From Heliomarina sp018223035 (GTDB lineage Bacteria; Pseudomonadota; Alphaproteobacteria; Rhodobacterales; Rhodobacteraceae): DNA of 64,000 bases. Position 1 is the stretch's first letter. The number at the start of each line of letters is the position of its first letter. Below, piece after piece: positions 44,776 to 53,438 of this stretch. The stretch spans positions 1 through 64,000 of the forward strand of contig JAAEZD010000007.1 in assembly GCA_018223035.1 (NCBI GenBank), read 5' to 3'. The notes beneath the pieces are model-generated. The model was not told where the DNA came from and searched no databases. It was given only the letters and a program-made list of their open reading frames with translations. The translations under genes were made by a program, and so were the position numbers.

Positions 44776-45696
44776 ATGAGTGATGACCAGGACCGCGACG
44801 GGGTCGATTCCCGTCTGGACGGTTTGTATCGGGACCTGCCCGAGCCGAAATCGCACGGGTTGTTCGGTGCAAAGCGCGGGAAGGCCCAGTTGCGCCTGAT
44901 CGAGGGATCGGGGCGCGGTGCGGGAGCATCCCGTGAGGGATCAAACGAAAGACCCTTGCTGCAGGCCTTTTCGCACCTGTCTTCAAGCCTTGTGCAGGCG
45001 GATGCGTGGCGCGGGCTGCCGGGGGTGCCGTCGGTGACGCGGCGCATCGTGGATGAAGCTCGGAACACCGGCGAAAATGACCCGGTGCGCCTGTCGTTCA
45101 ACCACCTGCGCACCAGCCTGCTGAAAACGCTGCGCAGCAATGCCTGGAACCGGGTGGCCATTGCCGCGCCGACGCGGGGCTGCGGCGCAACGTTCTCGGC
45201 CCTGCAACTGGGGTTGAGCCTGTCCGGGGTGCCGGGCAGCCGCACGGTCCTGCTTGATCTCAACCTTTACCGGCCGGGGCTGGCCACTGCGCTGGGCATG
45301 CCGGGGACGGATATGGAAGGGTTTCTGAGCGGCGCATCGGGGGCTGGGGCGCATGTGAAACGTGCCGACGATGCCTTTGCCGTTGCGGCGGCATCGGGGC
45401 CGGCGCCGCAGGCGTCGCACCTGCTGCACGGTGAAAACTGCGCGCTGGCCATCGGCAAGCTGATGGATGAGCTGACGCCGGACGTCTTGATCTGCGACAT
45501 GCCACCGGTTCTGGAAAGCGACGATCTTTTGGCCTTTCTGCCGCAGGTCGACGGGGTGCTGCTGGTTGCGGATGGTACGCGGACCCTGCCGCAGCATATC
45601 GCCGAATGCGAACGGCGTCTCGAAGGGCAGGCGCGGATACTTGGCGTGATTCTTAACCGCGCGCGCCAGACCGGCCCCGCACCAGCCTATGCGTGA
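44776..45696 (+). CDS. CpsD/CapB-like P-loop protein with degenerate Walker A
   Basis: A 306-residue protein of the bacterial tyrosine-kinase (BY-kinase) fold: an N-terminal stretch of about 100 residues, then LSFNHLRTSLLKTLRSN. The P-loop position reads APTRGCGATF (131-140), the Walker A' strand is VLLDLNLYRPGL, and Walker B is DVLICDMPPVLESDD. The P-loop lacks the GKS/T lysine (Ala instead), and the C-terminus has only one Tyr, so kinase activity is doubtful. It may act as a structural or regulatory partner of the Wzz-like protein encoded seven bases downstream, in exopolysaccharide chain-length control. Confidence 0.75.
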   Translation: MSDDQDRDGVDSRLDGLYRDLPEPKSHGLFGAKRGKAQLRLIEGSGRGAGASREGSNERPLLQAFSHLSSSLVQADAWRGLPGVPSVTRRIVDEARNTGENDPVRLSFNHLRTSLLKTLRSNAWNRVAIAAPTRGCGATFSALQLGLSLSGVPGSRTVLLDLNLYRPGLATALGMPGTDMEGFLSGASGAGAHVKRADDAFAVAAASGPAPQASHLLHGENCALAIGKLMDELTPDVLICDMPPVLESDDLLAFLPQVDGVLLVADGTRTLPQHIAECERRLEGQARILGVILNRARQTGPAPAYA

Positions 45697-45702
45697 TCGC
45701 GG

Positions 45703-46728
45703 ATGCTGAACGATATGGACAGGGGGCGCGAAAGGGTGTTGGGGCAGCTTTCAACGCTTGATGACATGCTGGACATGATTGCGCGTCGCTGGGTGCTGAT
45801 GCTGGCGGTAATGATCTTTGGGTTGGCGCTTTCTATTGGCTTCGGGCTGGGTCAAAGGCCGGTCTATCAAGCGCGCGAGGTATTGCAGATCGTGCCGCCG
45901 AAAGTGGCGCAGGAACTGGCCGCGACCACGGTGGGCGAGCCCTTGTTGCGGCATGTACCGCAGCTTGCGCGCGAGGTGCAGAGCGAAACCTCACTGGCGG
46001 AAGTCATCAATGCCTACGGGTTATTCGCCAGAGATGATGAAACCTCGATGTCGGCGCTGACCGAGCGCCTGCGCAAGCGGATCGATATAAGGCTTACCGC
46101 CGCTTCGGGCGCGTCGGCGGTTGTGGTCGTCGAGGCGCGGATGGATCATCCGGAACTGGCACGGCTGATGGCGCAGGAATTTTCGCACCGGCTGATCGGG
46201 CAGAGTGTCGCCATGCGCATCGGTGAGGCGCGTGCGACGCTGCATTTTCTGATGCAGGCTGAAAACGCGCTGCGTGCAGAGCTGGCCGCGATGGAGGCGC
46301 AATGGGCCGTCACGGCGACAGCCAGCCGGGCGGAAACGCGCGAACTGGAGCGTGAACAGCAGCGGCTGCGGCAGGAGCTCGCGCTGGCAGCGCAGCGGCG
46401 GGGGCAGGCCCAGATCGGGGTCGATCTTGAGGTGCAGCGGCAGTCGGAGCGGCTGGTCGTGCTGGAGCCGGCGCAGAGGCCGGAACGTCCCGTGACGGAC
46501 ATACGCGGGCTGAGTATCGCGATTGGCGGGGCGATCAGCACGATTCTCGCCTTTGTTGTCGCGTTGGTTGCGGAAGGGCGTCATCCGGTGCTTCGCTCGG
46601 CCGGGCAGATGTATCGTCTGACCGGGATTTCCCCCATCATCACGGTGCCTTGTGTAGCGCTTGCGGCCAATGTGCATGGGGCCGGAGCTGCGGAGGGAAC
46701 TCCGGGGAGCGGCGAAGGCCAAGGATGA
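45703..46728 (+). CDS. Wzz/polysaccharide co-polymerase-like membrane protein
   Basis: A 341-residue inner-membrane protein with a first transmembrane helix near 29-50 (WVLMLAVMIFGLALSIGFGL) and a second near 270-293. Between them lies a periplasmic region starting with YQAREVLQIVPP and including a long helix of about residues 180-255 rich in Glu, Arg and Gln. A short cytoplasmic tail follows. This is the Wzz/GumC arrangement, though shorter than full-length Wzc proteins. It probably controls polysaccharide chain length with the CpsD-like partner. No glycosyltransferase genes are adjacent. Confidence 0.75.
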   Translation: MLNDMDRGRERVLGQLSTLDDMLDMIARRWVLMLAVMIFGLALSIGFGLGQRPVYQAREVLQIVPPKVAQELAATTVGEPLLRHVPQLAREVQSETSLAEVINAYGLFARDDETSMSALTERLRKRIDIRLTAASGASAVVVVEARMDHPELARLMAQEFSHRLIGQSVAMRIGEARATLHFLMQAENALRAELAAMEAQWAVTATASRAETRELEREQQRLRQELALAAQRRGQAQIGVDLEVQRQSERLVVLEPAQRPERPVTDIRGLSIAIGGAISTILAFVVALVAEGRHPVLRSAGQMYRLTGISPIITVPCVALAANVHGAGAAEGTPGSGEGQG

Positions 46729-46759
46729 AAGAGGTCGGAATCCCGCCGCCTTTACTCTT

Positions 46760-46782
46760 TTTAATTTGACACCGGAATTAAA
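46760..46782. promoter_or_regulatory. Probable XylR operator before xylB
   Basis: Inverted repeat with 10-3-10 geometry: left arm TTTAATTTGA, spacer CAC, right arm CGGAATTAAA (seven of ten positions complementary). The left arm is identical to that of the perfect site upstream of xylF at 54729-54751. Confidence 0.7.
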
Positions 46783-46818
46783 TCGCGAAAGAGTTCCCGC
46801 CACAGGGAGAATTTCGTG

Positions 46819-48270
46819 ATGTTTGTCGGTCTGGATCTGGGCACTTCGGGTGTTCGTGCGTTGTTGGTAGATGCTGATAGGGCCGCCGTTGCGGTGGCCG
46901 ATGCGGGGTTGAGCGTGTCGCATCCTCACCCCGGCTGGAGCGAGCAGGACCCGGCAGACTGGATCGCCGCGAGCGAGCAGGCGCTGGCCGCGCTGGTCGA
47001 GCAGGCCCCCGAGGCGATGGCGCAGCTGCGTGGTATCGGGCTATCGGGGCAGATGCATGGCGCGACGCTTCTGGATGCGGAGGGCGCGGTGTTGCGGCCC
47101 TGCATGCTGTGGAACGATACGCGCAGCCATGCGCAGGCGGCCAAACTTGATGCGAACCCGGATTTCCCTAGGATCAGCGGCAATATCGTCTTTCCCGGCT
47201 TTACCGCGCCCAAGGTGATGTGGGTTGCCGAGAACGAGCCGGAAATTTTCGCGCAGGTGGCCAAGGTGCTGCTGCCCAAGGATTATCTTTCCTACTGGCT
47301 GACCGGGCGCGCGGCGTCGGACATGTCGGACAGTGCCGGTACGGCTTGGATGGACGTGGGCGCGCGGGAGTGGTCACAGGAATTGTTGAACGGGTCCGGG
47401 ATGCGGGCCGACCAGATGCCCGACCTGATCGAAGGCACCGATATTGTCGGCACGATCCGCCCCGAACTGGCCGACGCACTAGGGCTGCCAGCGGATGTGC
47501 AGGTCGTGGCGGGTGGCGGCGATAACGCGGCCTCGGCCTGTGGTGTCGGTGCGTTGGGCGAGGGCGACGGGTTCGTGTCGCTCGGCACCTCGGGCGTGTT
47601 GCTGGCGGCGCGGGACGGGTTCGCGCCCAGCCCGGAAAGCGCGGTGCATACGTTCTGTCACGCCATCCCCGGTACGTGGTACCAGATGGGCGTGATTTTG
47701 GCGGCAACGGATTGCCTGAACTGGCTGGCCAGCGTGACGGGTGTGAAACCCGCCGAGCTGACCGCTGAACTGGGCGATAGCATTACCGAACCCGGAGCGG
47801 TGCGCTTTTTGCCCTACCTCTCGGGCGAGCGGACGCCGCATAATGACAGCGCGGTGCGCGGCTCTTTCATCAACCTTTCGATCGGGACCAAGCGCAGCGA
47901 TCTGGCGCGGGCTGTACTGGAGGGCGTGAGCTTTGCGCTGCGCGATAACCTTGAAGCGCTGAAATCCACCGGGGCGCGGCTGGATCGCGTTCTTGCCATC
48001 GGCGGCGGGGCGCAGTCGCGCTACTGGATCGAACTGCTCGCCACGGTGCTGAACATGCCGGTCGATCTGCCCCAACGCGGCGAGTTCGGCGCGGCGCTGG
48101 GCGCGGCGCGTCTGGCCATCTGCGGCATCACCGGTGCCGCCCCCGAGACGGTGATGACCAAACCGCCGGTCTCGCAAACCATCGAACCCCGTGCGGATCT
48201 GCAGGGCGCCTATGAGGCCGCCTATGAAGCGTTTGCACAGTCCTATCCAACCCTGAAGGCCATGCCATGA
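46819..48270 (+). CDS. xylB: Xylulokinase
   Basis: A 483-residue FGGY-family sugar kinase that phosphorylates D-xylulose. The N-terminal ATPase strand VGLDLGTSGVRALLVD, GLSGQMHGATLLD, MLWNDTRSH, DYLSYWLTGRAASDMSDSAGT and the C-terminal GGGDNAASACGVGA and LPYLSGERTPHND blocks are all characteristic. A GTG at 46816 is adjacent to the ATG at 46819. Its stop overlaps the xylA start (ATGA), so the two are co-translated. The operator just upstream suggests XylR control. Confidence 0.95.
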   Translation: MFVGLDLGTSGVRALLVDADRAAVAVADAGLSVSHPHPGWSEQDPADWIAASEQALAALVEQAPEAMAQLRGIGLSGQMHGATLLDAEGAVLRPCMLWNDTRSHAQAAKLDANPDFPRISGNIVFPGFTAPKVMWVAENEPEIFAQVAKVLLPKDYLSYWLTGRAASDMSDSAGTAWMDVGAREWSQELLNGSGMRADQMPDLIEGTDIVGTIRPELADALGLPADVQVVAGGGDNAASACGVGALGEGDGFVSLGTSGVLLAARDGFAPSPESAVHTFCHAIPGTWYQMGVILAATDCLNWLASVTGVKPAELTAELGDSITEPGAVRFLPYLSGERTPHNDSAVRGSFINLSIGTKRSDLARAVLEGVSFALRDNLEALKSTGARLDRVLAIGGGAQSRYWIELLATVLNMPVDLPQRGEFGAALGAARLAICGITGAAPETVMTKPPVSQTIEPRADLQGAYEAAYEAFAQSYPTLKAMP

Positions 48271-49574
48271 CACATCCGTTTTTTGCCGATATTGCCCCGA
48301 TCAAATTCGAGGGGCCCGAAAGCGACAACCCGCTTGCGTTCCGCCACTACAACCCGGACGAAATGGTCATGGGCAAGCGCATGGAAGAGCATCTGCGCTT
48401 TGCCGTCGCCTACTGGCATTCCTTTGCATGGGAAGGCGGCGACCCGTTCGGCGGGCAGACTTTTCAGCGCCCTTGGTATCCTCAGGACGTGATGGCGAAT
48501 GCCAAGATCAAGGCCGATTGCGCCTTTGATATGTTCGACATTCTCGGCCAGCCCTACTTCTGCTGGCACGACGTGGATATTCGCCCCGAAGGCGACAGCT
48601 TTGCCGAGAGCTATGACCGCTTTCAGGAGATTATCGATTATTTCGAAGAGAAGATGTCGACCCGCAAGATCGGTCTGCTTTGGGGTACGGCGAACATGTT
48701 CTCGCACCGCCGCTGGATGTCGGGCGCGTCGACCAACCCCGATCCGGACGTATTCGCCTATGCGGCGGCGACGGTCAAAACCTGTATGGACGCGACCAAG
48801 CGGCTGGGCGGTCAGAACTATGTGCTCTGGGGCGGTCGCGAAGGCTATGAGACGCTGCTGAACACCGACCTGAGCCAGGAGCTGGACCACATGGGTCGCT
48901 TCCTCAATATGGTGGTCGAGTACAAGCACAAGATCGGTTTTGAGGGTCAGATCCTTGTGGAGCCGAAACCGCAGGAGCCGTCAAAGCACCAGTACGATTA
49001 CGACGTGGCGACCTGTGCCGGGTTCCTGCGCAAGTACGGGCTGGAAAACGAGGTCAAGCTGAACATCGAGCAGGGTCACGCCATTCTGGCGGGCCATTCC
49101 TTTGAGCATGAGCTGGCGCTGGCGGTGTCCGAAGGCCTGCTGGGATCCATCGACATGAACCGGAACGACTACCAGTCGGGCTGGGACACGGACCAGTTCC
49201 CGAACAACGTGCCCGAGGTCGCGCTGGCCTATTACCACGTGCTCAAGGGCGGCGGGTTCACCACGGGCGGCACGAACTTTGACGCCAAGCTGCGCCGTCA
49301 GTCGCTGGACGCCGAAGACCTGATCGCGGGTCACGCCGGTGCGATGGATGTCTGCGCGCGCGGCTTCAAAGCGGCGGCCGCGATGATCGAGGATGGCGGT
49401 TTGCAGGCGGCGCTGGACGAACGCTATGCGGGCTGGGGCTCGGATGAGGCCAAGGCGATGCTCGACAGCGATCTCGACACGATCTTTGACAAGGTCAAAG
49501 CGGGTGGCATTTCGCCCGAGCCGCGCTCGGGCCGTCAGGAAAAGCTGGAAAACTACGTCAACAGGTTCGTCTGA
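48267..49574 (+). CDS. xylA: Xylose isomerase
   Basis: A 435-residue class II xylose isomerase converting D-xylose to D-xylulose. Catalytic H101 lies in YFCWHDVDI, GGREGYETLLNTD carries the next block, and metal-binding residues are in VEPKPQEPSKHQYDYD, NIEQGHAILAGHSFEHEL and GSIDMNRNDYQSGWDTDQFP. It overlaps xylB by four bases and is followed by a terminator at 49583. Confidence 0.97.
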   Translation: MTHPFFADIAPIKFEGPESDNPLAFRHYNPDEMVMGKRMEEHLRFAVAYWHSFAWEGGDPFGGQTFQRPWYPQDVMANAKIKADCAFDMFDILGQPYFCWHDVDIRPEGDSFAESYDRFQEIIDYFEEKMSTRKIGLLWGTANMFSHRRWMSGASTNPDPDVFAYAAATVKTCMDATKRLGGQNYVLWGGREGYETLLNTDLSQELDHMGRFLNMVVEYKHKIGFEGQILVEPKPQEPSKHQYDYDVATCAGFLRKYGLENEVKLNIEQGHAILAGHSFEHELALAVSEGLLGSIDMNRNDYQSGWDTDQFPNNVPEVALAYYHVLKGGGFTTGGTNFDAKLRRQSLDAEDLIAGHAGAMDVCARGFKAAAAMIEDGGLQAALDERYAGWGSDEAKAMLDSDLDTIFDKVKAGGISPEPRSGRQEKLENYVNRFV

Positions 49575-49582
49575 GGCGGTTG

Positions 49583-49609
49583 GGGCTGGCGGTGACGCCG
49601 GCCCTTTTT
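49583..49609 (+). terminator. Terminator after xylA
   Basis: A nine-pair stem GGGCTGGCG / CGCCGGCCC (one T-G pair), GTGA loop, followed by TTTTT. It separates xylBA from the epimerase gene. Confidence 0.85.
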
Positions 49610-49662
49610 CTTGCCCGGCCATCGTTTCGTGAAAGGCTGGCCGCCCGGAGGAGGAGATCGGG

Positions 49663-50625
49663 ATGCAGGGAGAGAGAAAAGTCGAAAGCCACGTGCTGAG
49701 AGACGGCAGGCAATCTGTCACTATCTTTGATCTTGGATGCGCGACCCAGTCGTGGCTGGTGCATCATCAGGGGCGCGACGTGCCTGTCGTGCTTGGGTTC
49801 AATGACCCCGAAAGCTACCGTGACAATCCGGATTTCCTTGGCTTTATTGTCGGGCGTATGGCGGGCCGGATCGGTGGCGCGGCGTTCGAGATGGATGGCG
49901 CGCGCTGGGCGCTTGACGTGAACGAGGCGCCAAATCACCTGCATGGCGGCGCGCGGGGCCTGCATACCCGGCAATGGGACATGTCGCCGGATGGCGCACG
50001 CGCGGTAGAGTTGAAGCTGCGTTCGCCGGATGGAGAGCAGGGCTATCCCGGCCAGCTTGATCTGACGGTGGTGATTTCGCTCGAAGACGGTTGGCTGTGT
50101 TATGACATGATGGCCGAGGCGGACCGGCCGACTCCGGTGAGCCTTGCGCAGCATTCCTATTACAATCTGGCCGGAGAGGGCACGATCCGCGATCACCGCC
50201 TGACCGTACCTGCAACGGAGTACCTGCCGGTCGGGCAGGATCTGGTCACAAGCGGCGAGGTACGCAGTGTCGCGGGCATGGCTTTCGATTGTCGCGCGGA
50301 GCGGACGATTGCCGAGATCGATCCGGAGGGTCAGGGGATGGACATGACATTTGCCGGGCTGGACGCGCAGGAAGACCACCCGGTGCGGCTGCGCGCGCCG
50401 AACGGGCTGACACTCGAGATGATCAGCGACCAGCCTTGCCTGCAATTCTATTCCTCCGGCAAGTTGATCGCGCGGCACGGTGCCGATCACGGTCGCGAGC
50501 GCGGTATGTGTCTTGAACCGCATGGCTATCCGAACGCGATGAACGCCGGGTTCCCCTTGTCGCTGGCGGCCCCCGGTCAGCCCTATCGCCAGCGTACACG
50601 CATCCGGATTGCGTCGGAGACATGA
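49663..50625 (+). CDS. Aldose 1-epimerase (mutarotase)
   Basis: A 320-residue galactose-mutarotase-like enzyme that interconverts alpha and beta anomers, here presumably of xylose before isomerisation. Substrate-binding residues are in LHGGARGLHTRQW and LAQHSYYNLAGEG. The catalytic Glu lies near the C-terminus in GMCLEPHGYPNAMN. GGAGGAG precedes the ATG. Its stop overlaps the start of the cytochrome c peroxidase gene (ATGA), so the pair is translationally coupled. Confidence 0.9.
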   Translation: MQGERKVESHVLRDGRQSVTIFDLGCATQSWLVHHQGRDVPVVLGFNDPESYRDNPDFLGFIVGRMAGRIGGAAFEMDGARWALDVNEAPNHLHGGARGLHTRQWDMSPDGARAVELKLRSPDGEQGYPGQLDLTVVISLEDGWLCYDMMAEADRPTPVSLAQHSYYNLAGEGTIRDHRLTVPATEYLPVGQDLVTSGEVRSVAGMAFDCRAERTIAEIDPEGQGMDMTFAGLDAQEDHPVRLRAPNGLTLEMISDQPCLQFYSSGKLIARHGADHGRERGMCLEPHGYPNAMNAGFPLSLAAPGQPYRQRTRIRIASET

Positions 50626-51917
50626 AACGGCTCGCGGCTCTGGTTGGTCTGGTTGCGACGGCGGCGGGTGCGGGCCCGCTGCCCAAGGCAGATGCGCTGT
50701 ATGCGACGGCCAGCCGGGAAGAGATCGCGCTTGGCCAGTTGCTGTTCTACGACACGATCCTGTCAGGTGGGAAGGGCGTCTCCTGCGCGAGTTGTCATCA
50801 TCCACGCTTTGCCACCTCGGACGGGTTACCGCTGGGGCTCGGAGACGGGGCTACAGGACTTGGGCCGGAACGCCGGGCGATCCCTGAGAACATACCGGAG
50901 GAGCGGGTGCCGCGCAATTCGCCTGCGCTGTTCAACCTTGGCGCGGCAGAGTTCACGCATTTCTTTCATGACGGGCGGCTTGAGGACGATCCCGCGCAGC
51001 CCGATGGAATCCGCACGCCGCTCGGCGATGACATGGAGCAAGGGTTCGATTCCGCGCTGGCGGCGCAAGCGATGTTCCCGGTGCTCTCGCCCGATGAGAT
51101 GGCCGGGCATTACTCCGAAAGCGATGTTTCAGCGGCGGTGCGTCAGGGTATCCTGACCGGCGAGGGCGGGGCGTGGTCGATCCTTGCCGACCGGGTCGAG
51201 GCGATCCCGGCCTATCGGGAGGCTTTTGACACGGTGATCGGCGCGCGCGACGTGACATTCGCCGACATCGCCAACGTGATCGCGGATTTCATCGTTTTTG
51301 AATGGCGCGCAGATGACAGCGCCTTTGATCGCCATCTGCGGGGGGAGGCCGAGCTGACCGGCGATGCGGCGGCGGGGATGGAATTGTTCTATGGCGAGGC
51401 TGGGTGTTCAGGCTGTCATGCTGGTCAATTCCAGACGGATCATGATTTCCACGCGATCGGGATGCCGCAGATCGGCCCCGGCAAGGCGGCACGGTTCGAA
51501 CGTCATGCGCGGGATGTGGGGCGGATGCGGGTGACGGGCGATCCAGCGGATGCCTATGCATTCCGCACGCCGTCGCTGCGCAATGTCACGGCGACCGCGC
51601 CCTATGGGCATAGCGGCGCCTATGCGACGCTTGAGGCGGTGGTGCGCCATCACCTTGATCCGGTCGCGGCGCTGAAAGCCTATGACCCGGCGCAGGTGGT
51701 TCTGCCCGACCTTGAGGTCGAGGATTACGAGGTTCTGACGGATGCCGCCGAAGTAGAGGCGATTGCCGCCGCCAATACGCTGGCGCCGCAAGAGTTGAGC
51801 GATGCGGAGGTCCGGCAGTTGCTGGCGTTTCTTGGCGCGCTGACGGATGAGGCCAGTATCAAAGGGCGGCTGGGCGTACCAGAGACGGTGCCGAGCGGGT
51901 TAGTTGTTGAGCGATAG
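50622..51917 (+). CDS. Di-haem cytochrome c peroxidase (MauG/CcpA family)
   Basis: A 431-residue periplasmic protein with an N-terminal signal (LAALVGLVATAAGAG) and two CxxCH haem sites: CASCH near residue 55 and CSGCH near residue 268. Further family blocks are NSPALFNLG, FHDGRLEDD, TPSLRNVTATAPYGHSGAYATLEAVVRHHLDP and LLAFLGALTD. Typical members reduce hydrogen peroxide with electrons from c-type cytochromes; MauG-like members oxidise proteins. It starts within the epimerase stop codon and its last 18 bases overlap the 3' end of the CRTAC gene on the other strand. Confidence 0.9.
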   Translation: MKRLAALVGLVATAAGAGPLPKADALYATASREEIALGQLLFYDTILSGGKGVSCASCHHPRFATSDGLPLGLGDGATGLGPERRAIPENIPEERVPRNSPALFNLGAAEFTHFFHDGRLEDDPAQPDGIRTPLGDDMEQGFDSALAAQAMFPVLSPDEMAGHYSESDVSAAVRQGILTGEGGAWSILADRVEAIPAYREAFDTVIGARDVTFADIANVIADFIVFEWRADDSAFDRHLRGEAELTGDAAAGMELFYGEAGCSGCHAGQFQTDHDFHAIGMPQIGPGKAARFERHARDVGRMRVTGDPADAYAFRTPSLRNVTATAPYGHSGAYATLEAVVRHHLDPVAALKAYDPAQVVLPDLEVEDYEVLTDAAEVEAIAAANTLAPQELSDAEVRQLLAFLGALTDEASIKGRLGVPETVPSGLVVER

Positions 51918-53438
51918 GGTGTCGCCGTGACGGGTCAGGGTGAGGTGTTGATCGGCTGTTTGTTCGATCCAGTCAGACGCGGTGCCATCGGGCCAGATCA
52001 CGCGCAGCCGCACGGATTGCGCGGGGCCAAGACCGAAATGTTCTGCAATGGCGCTGCCGCCCGCATGGCCACCGCCGGCGGTGATTTCGCGCCGTTGCAG
52101 GGTGGTGCCGTCATCCAGTTCGATCCAGCCGCCGATGGCGCGGGTGTTTGGGGCGGGCTGGCGGAGGTCGACGCTGAGCCAGTGGCCGGTGTCGGTCGAG
52201 ACGTTCTGCCAGACCTCCATCGCCGCGCGACGGTTGACGACAGCGACGTCGAGCAGCCCGTCGCCGTTCAGATCGGTCAGCGCGCCGCCGCGTCCACGGT
52301 GGAGGCTGAGCAACCCGGCGCTTTCGCCGGCCTCGGTAAAGCTGCCATCGGCGTTTTGGATCAGCAGGTTGTTGGGGTCTTTCCAGGCACTGTCGGGCAT
52401 CTGGTCGACATTGCCCTTCGTGATGAAAACGTCATCCCGCCCGTCATTGGTCACATCGCCGAAGGCGACATGCCAGCCGGTTGAGGGGCGTCCGTCGCCT
52501 CCGGTATATGGCGAGGTTGCCGTGGAACCCATGGCATAGGGAGCATCGGTGAAATCCGGGCCGGAGGCGCCGTCGCGCAGGAATTGCAACCGCTGGTCGC
52601 CCATGGAGGTGAGGAAAACTTCCTGATCGCCGTCGCGGTCGATATCGCGCGCGGCGATGCCCATGCCCCAGAGCCGGTGGGTCTGCCAGCCGTCTTCCTC
52701 GCCCAGCAAGCGCGGGGTGTCTTCCATCGCCCACATCTGCTCGGCCCCGCCAGAGACATAGTAGTGCCGGTCATTGCTGACACGCAGATCGGCGCGGCCG
52801 GTATTGCCCCAGTCGGAGAACAACATCGACAGGGTGCAGAAACCGGGATCGAGCGGGATGGGCGCGGCGTAGGTGTCTCCGTCAGGTCGGTAGAGATAGC
52901 TGGTATCGCAGGCACGGAACGGGCCGTTCGGGTCGTCGCGGTCGACGTAATTGCCAAAGGCGAGGGTGGGGAGGCTATTGTCGCCCTCCCAGGTGGCGGA
53001 GAAGGCGGTTGTCCAGTTATCCGCTTTGGCGATGCCGAGATCGGGGAAGGGGGCAAAGCTGCACTCCGGACCGCCTTTCATGATCGCGTTTGTGCCGGCG
53101 CGCAGAAGGATCAGGTCGAGGATGCCGTCGCTGTCGAGGTCCAGCGGGTAGGCGCCGGTGACATGGCGCAGGGTCAGCGCGACAGGTGTGTCCTTGCGAA
53201 AGGAGATCTGCCTGGCGTCGGAGGTGTTGCGCAGCAGGGTGCCGGGGTTTTCTCCGCCTGCCGCGTAGAGTTCTGGCAGGCCATCGCCGGAGCAGTCGAA
53301 TACCGCGAGGCCGCCGCCGACGAAATGCTCCCACCCGCCGCCGTAGACGTGATCGGGGACAGCAACCGGGTGGAACAGGGGTTCGGCCTGCGCGGGCAAG
53401 GCGAGGAAAGCGGCGAGGAGGGTCAGGTCACGCCGCAT
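51900..53438 (-). CDS. Secreted CRTAC/ASPIC-UnbV beta-propeller protein
   Basis: A 512-residue exported protein: signal peptide (LTLLAAFLALPAQA), then FG-GAP/VCBS calcium-binding repeats (VFDCSGDGLPELY, PLDLDSDGILDLI, ARDIDRDGDQEVF, FGDVTNDGRDDVF, TDLNGDGLLDVAV). A C-terminal ASPIC/UnbV domain follows (HWLSVDLRQPAPNTRAIGGWI and VRLRVIWPDGTASDW). The start at 53438 gives the signal peptide; it lies eleven bases inside the xylR 3' end, so it is probably co-transcribed with xylR. Such proteins often occur beside di-haem peroxidases, as here, possibly forming a surface complex. Confidence 0.85.
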   Translation of the reverse strand: MRRDLTLLAAFLALPAQAEPLFHPVAVPDHVYGGGWEHFVGGGLAVFDCSGDGLPELYAAGGENPGTLLRNTSDARQISFRKDTPVALTLRHVTGAYPLDLDSDGILDLILLRAGTNAIMKGGPECSFAPFPDLGIAKADNWTTAFSATWEGDNSLPTLAFGNYVDRDDPNGPFRACDTSYLYRPDGDTYAAPIPLDPGFCTLSMLFSDWGNTGRADLRVSNDRHYYVSGGAEQMWAMEDTPRLLGEEDGWQTHRLWGMGIAARDIDRDGDQEVFLTSMGDQRLQFLRDGASGPDFTDAPYAMGSTATSPYTGGDGRPSTGWHVAFGDVTNDGRDDVFITKGNVDQMPDSAWKDPNNLLIQNADGSFTEAGESAGLLSLHRGRGGALTDLNGDGLLDVAVVNRRAAMEVWQNVSTDTGHWLSVDLRQPAPNTRAIGGWIELDDGTTLQRREITAGGGHAGGSAIAEHFGLGPAQSVRLRVIWPDGTASDWIEQTADQHLTLTRHGDTLSLNN

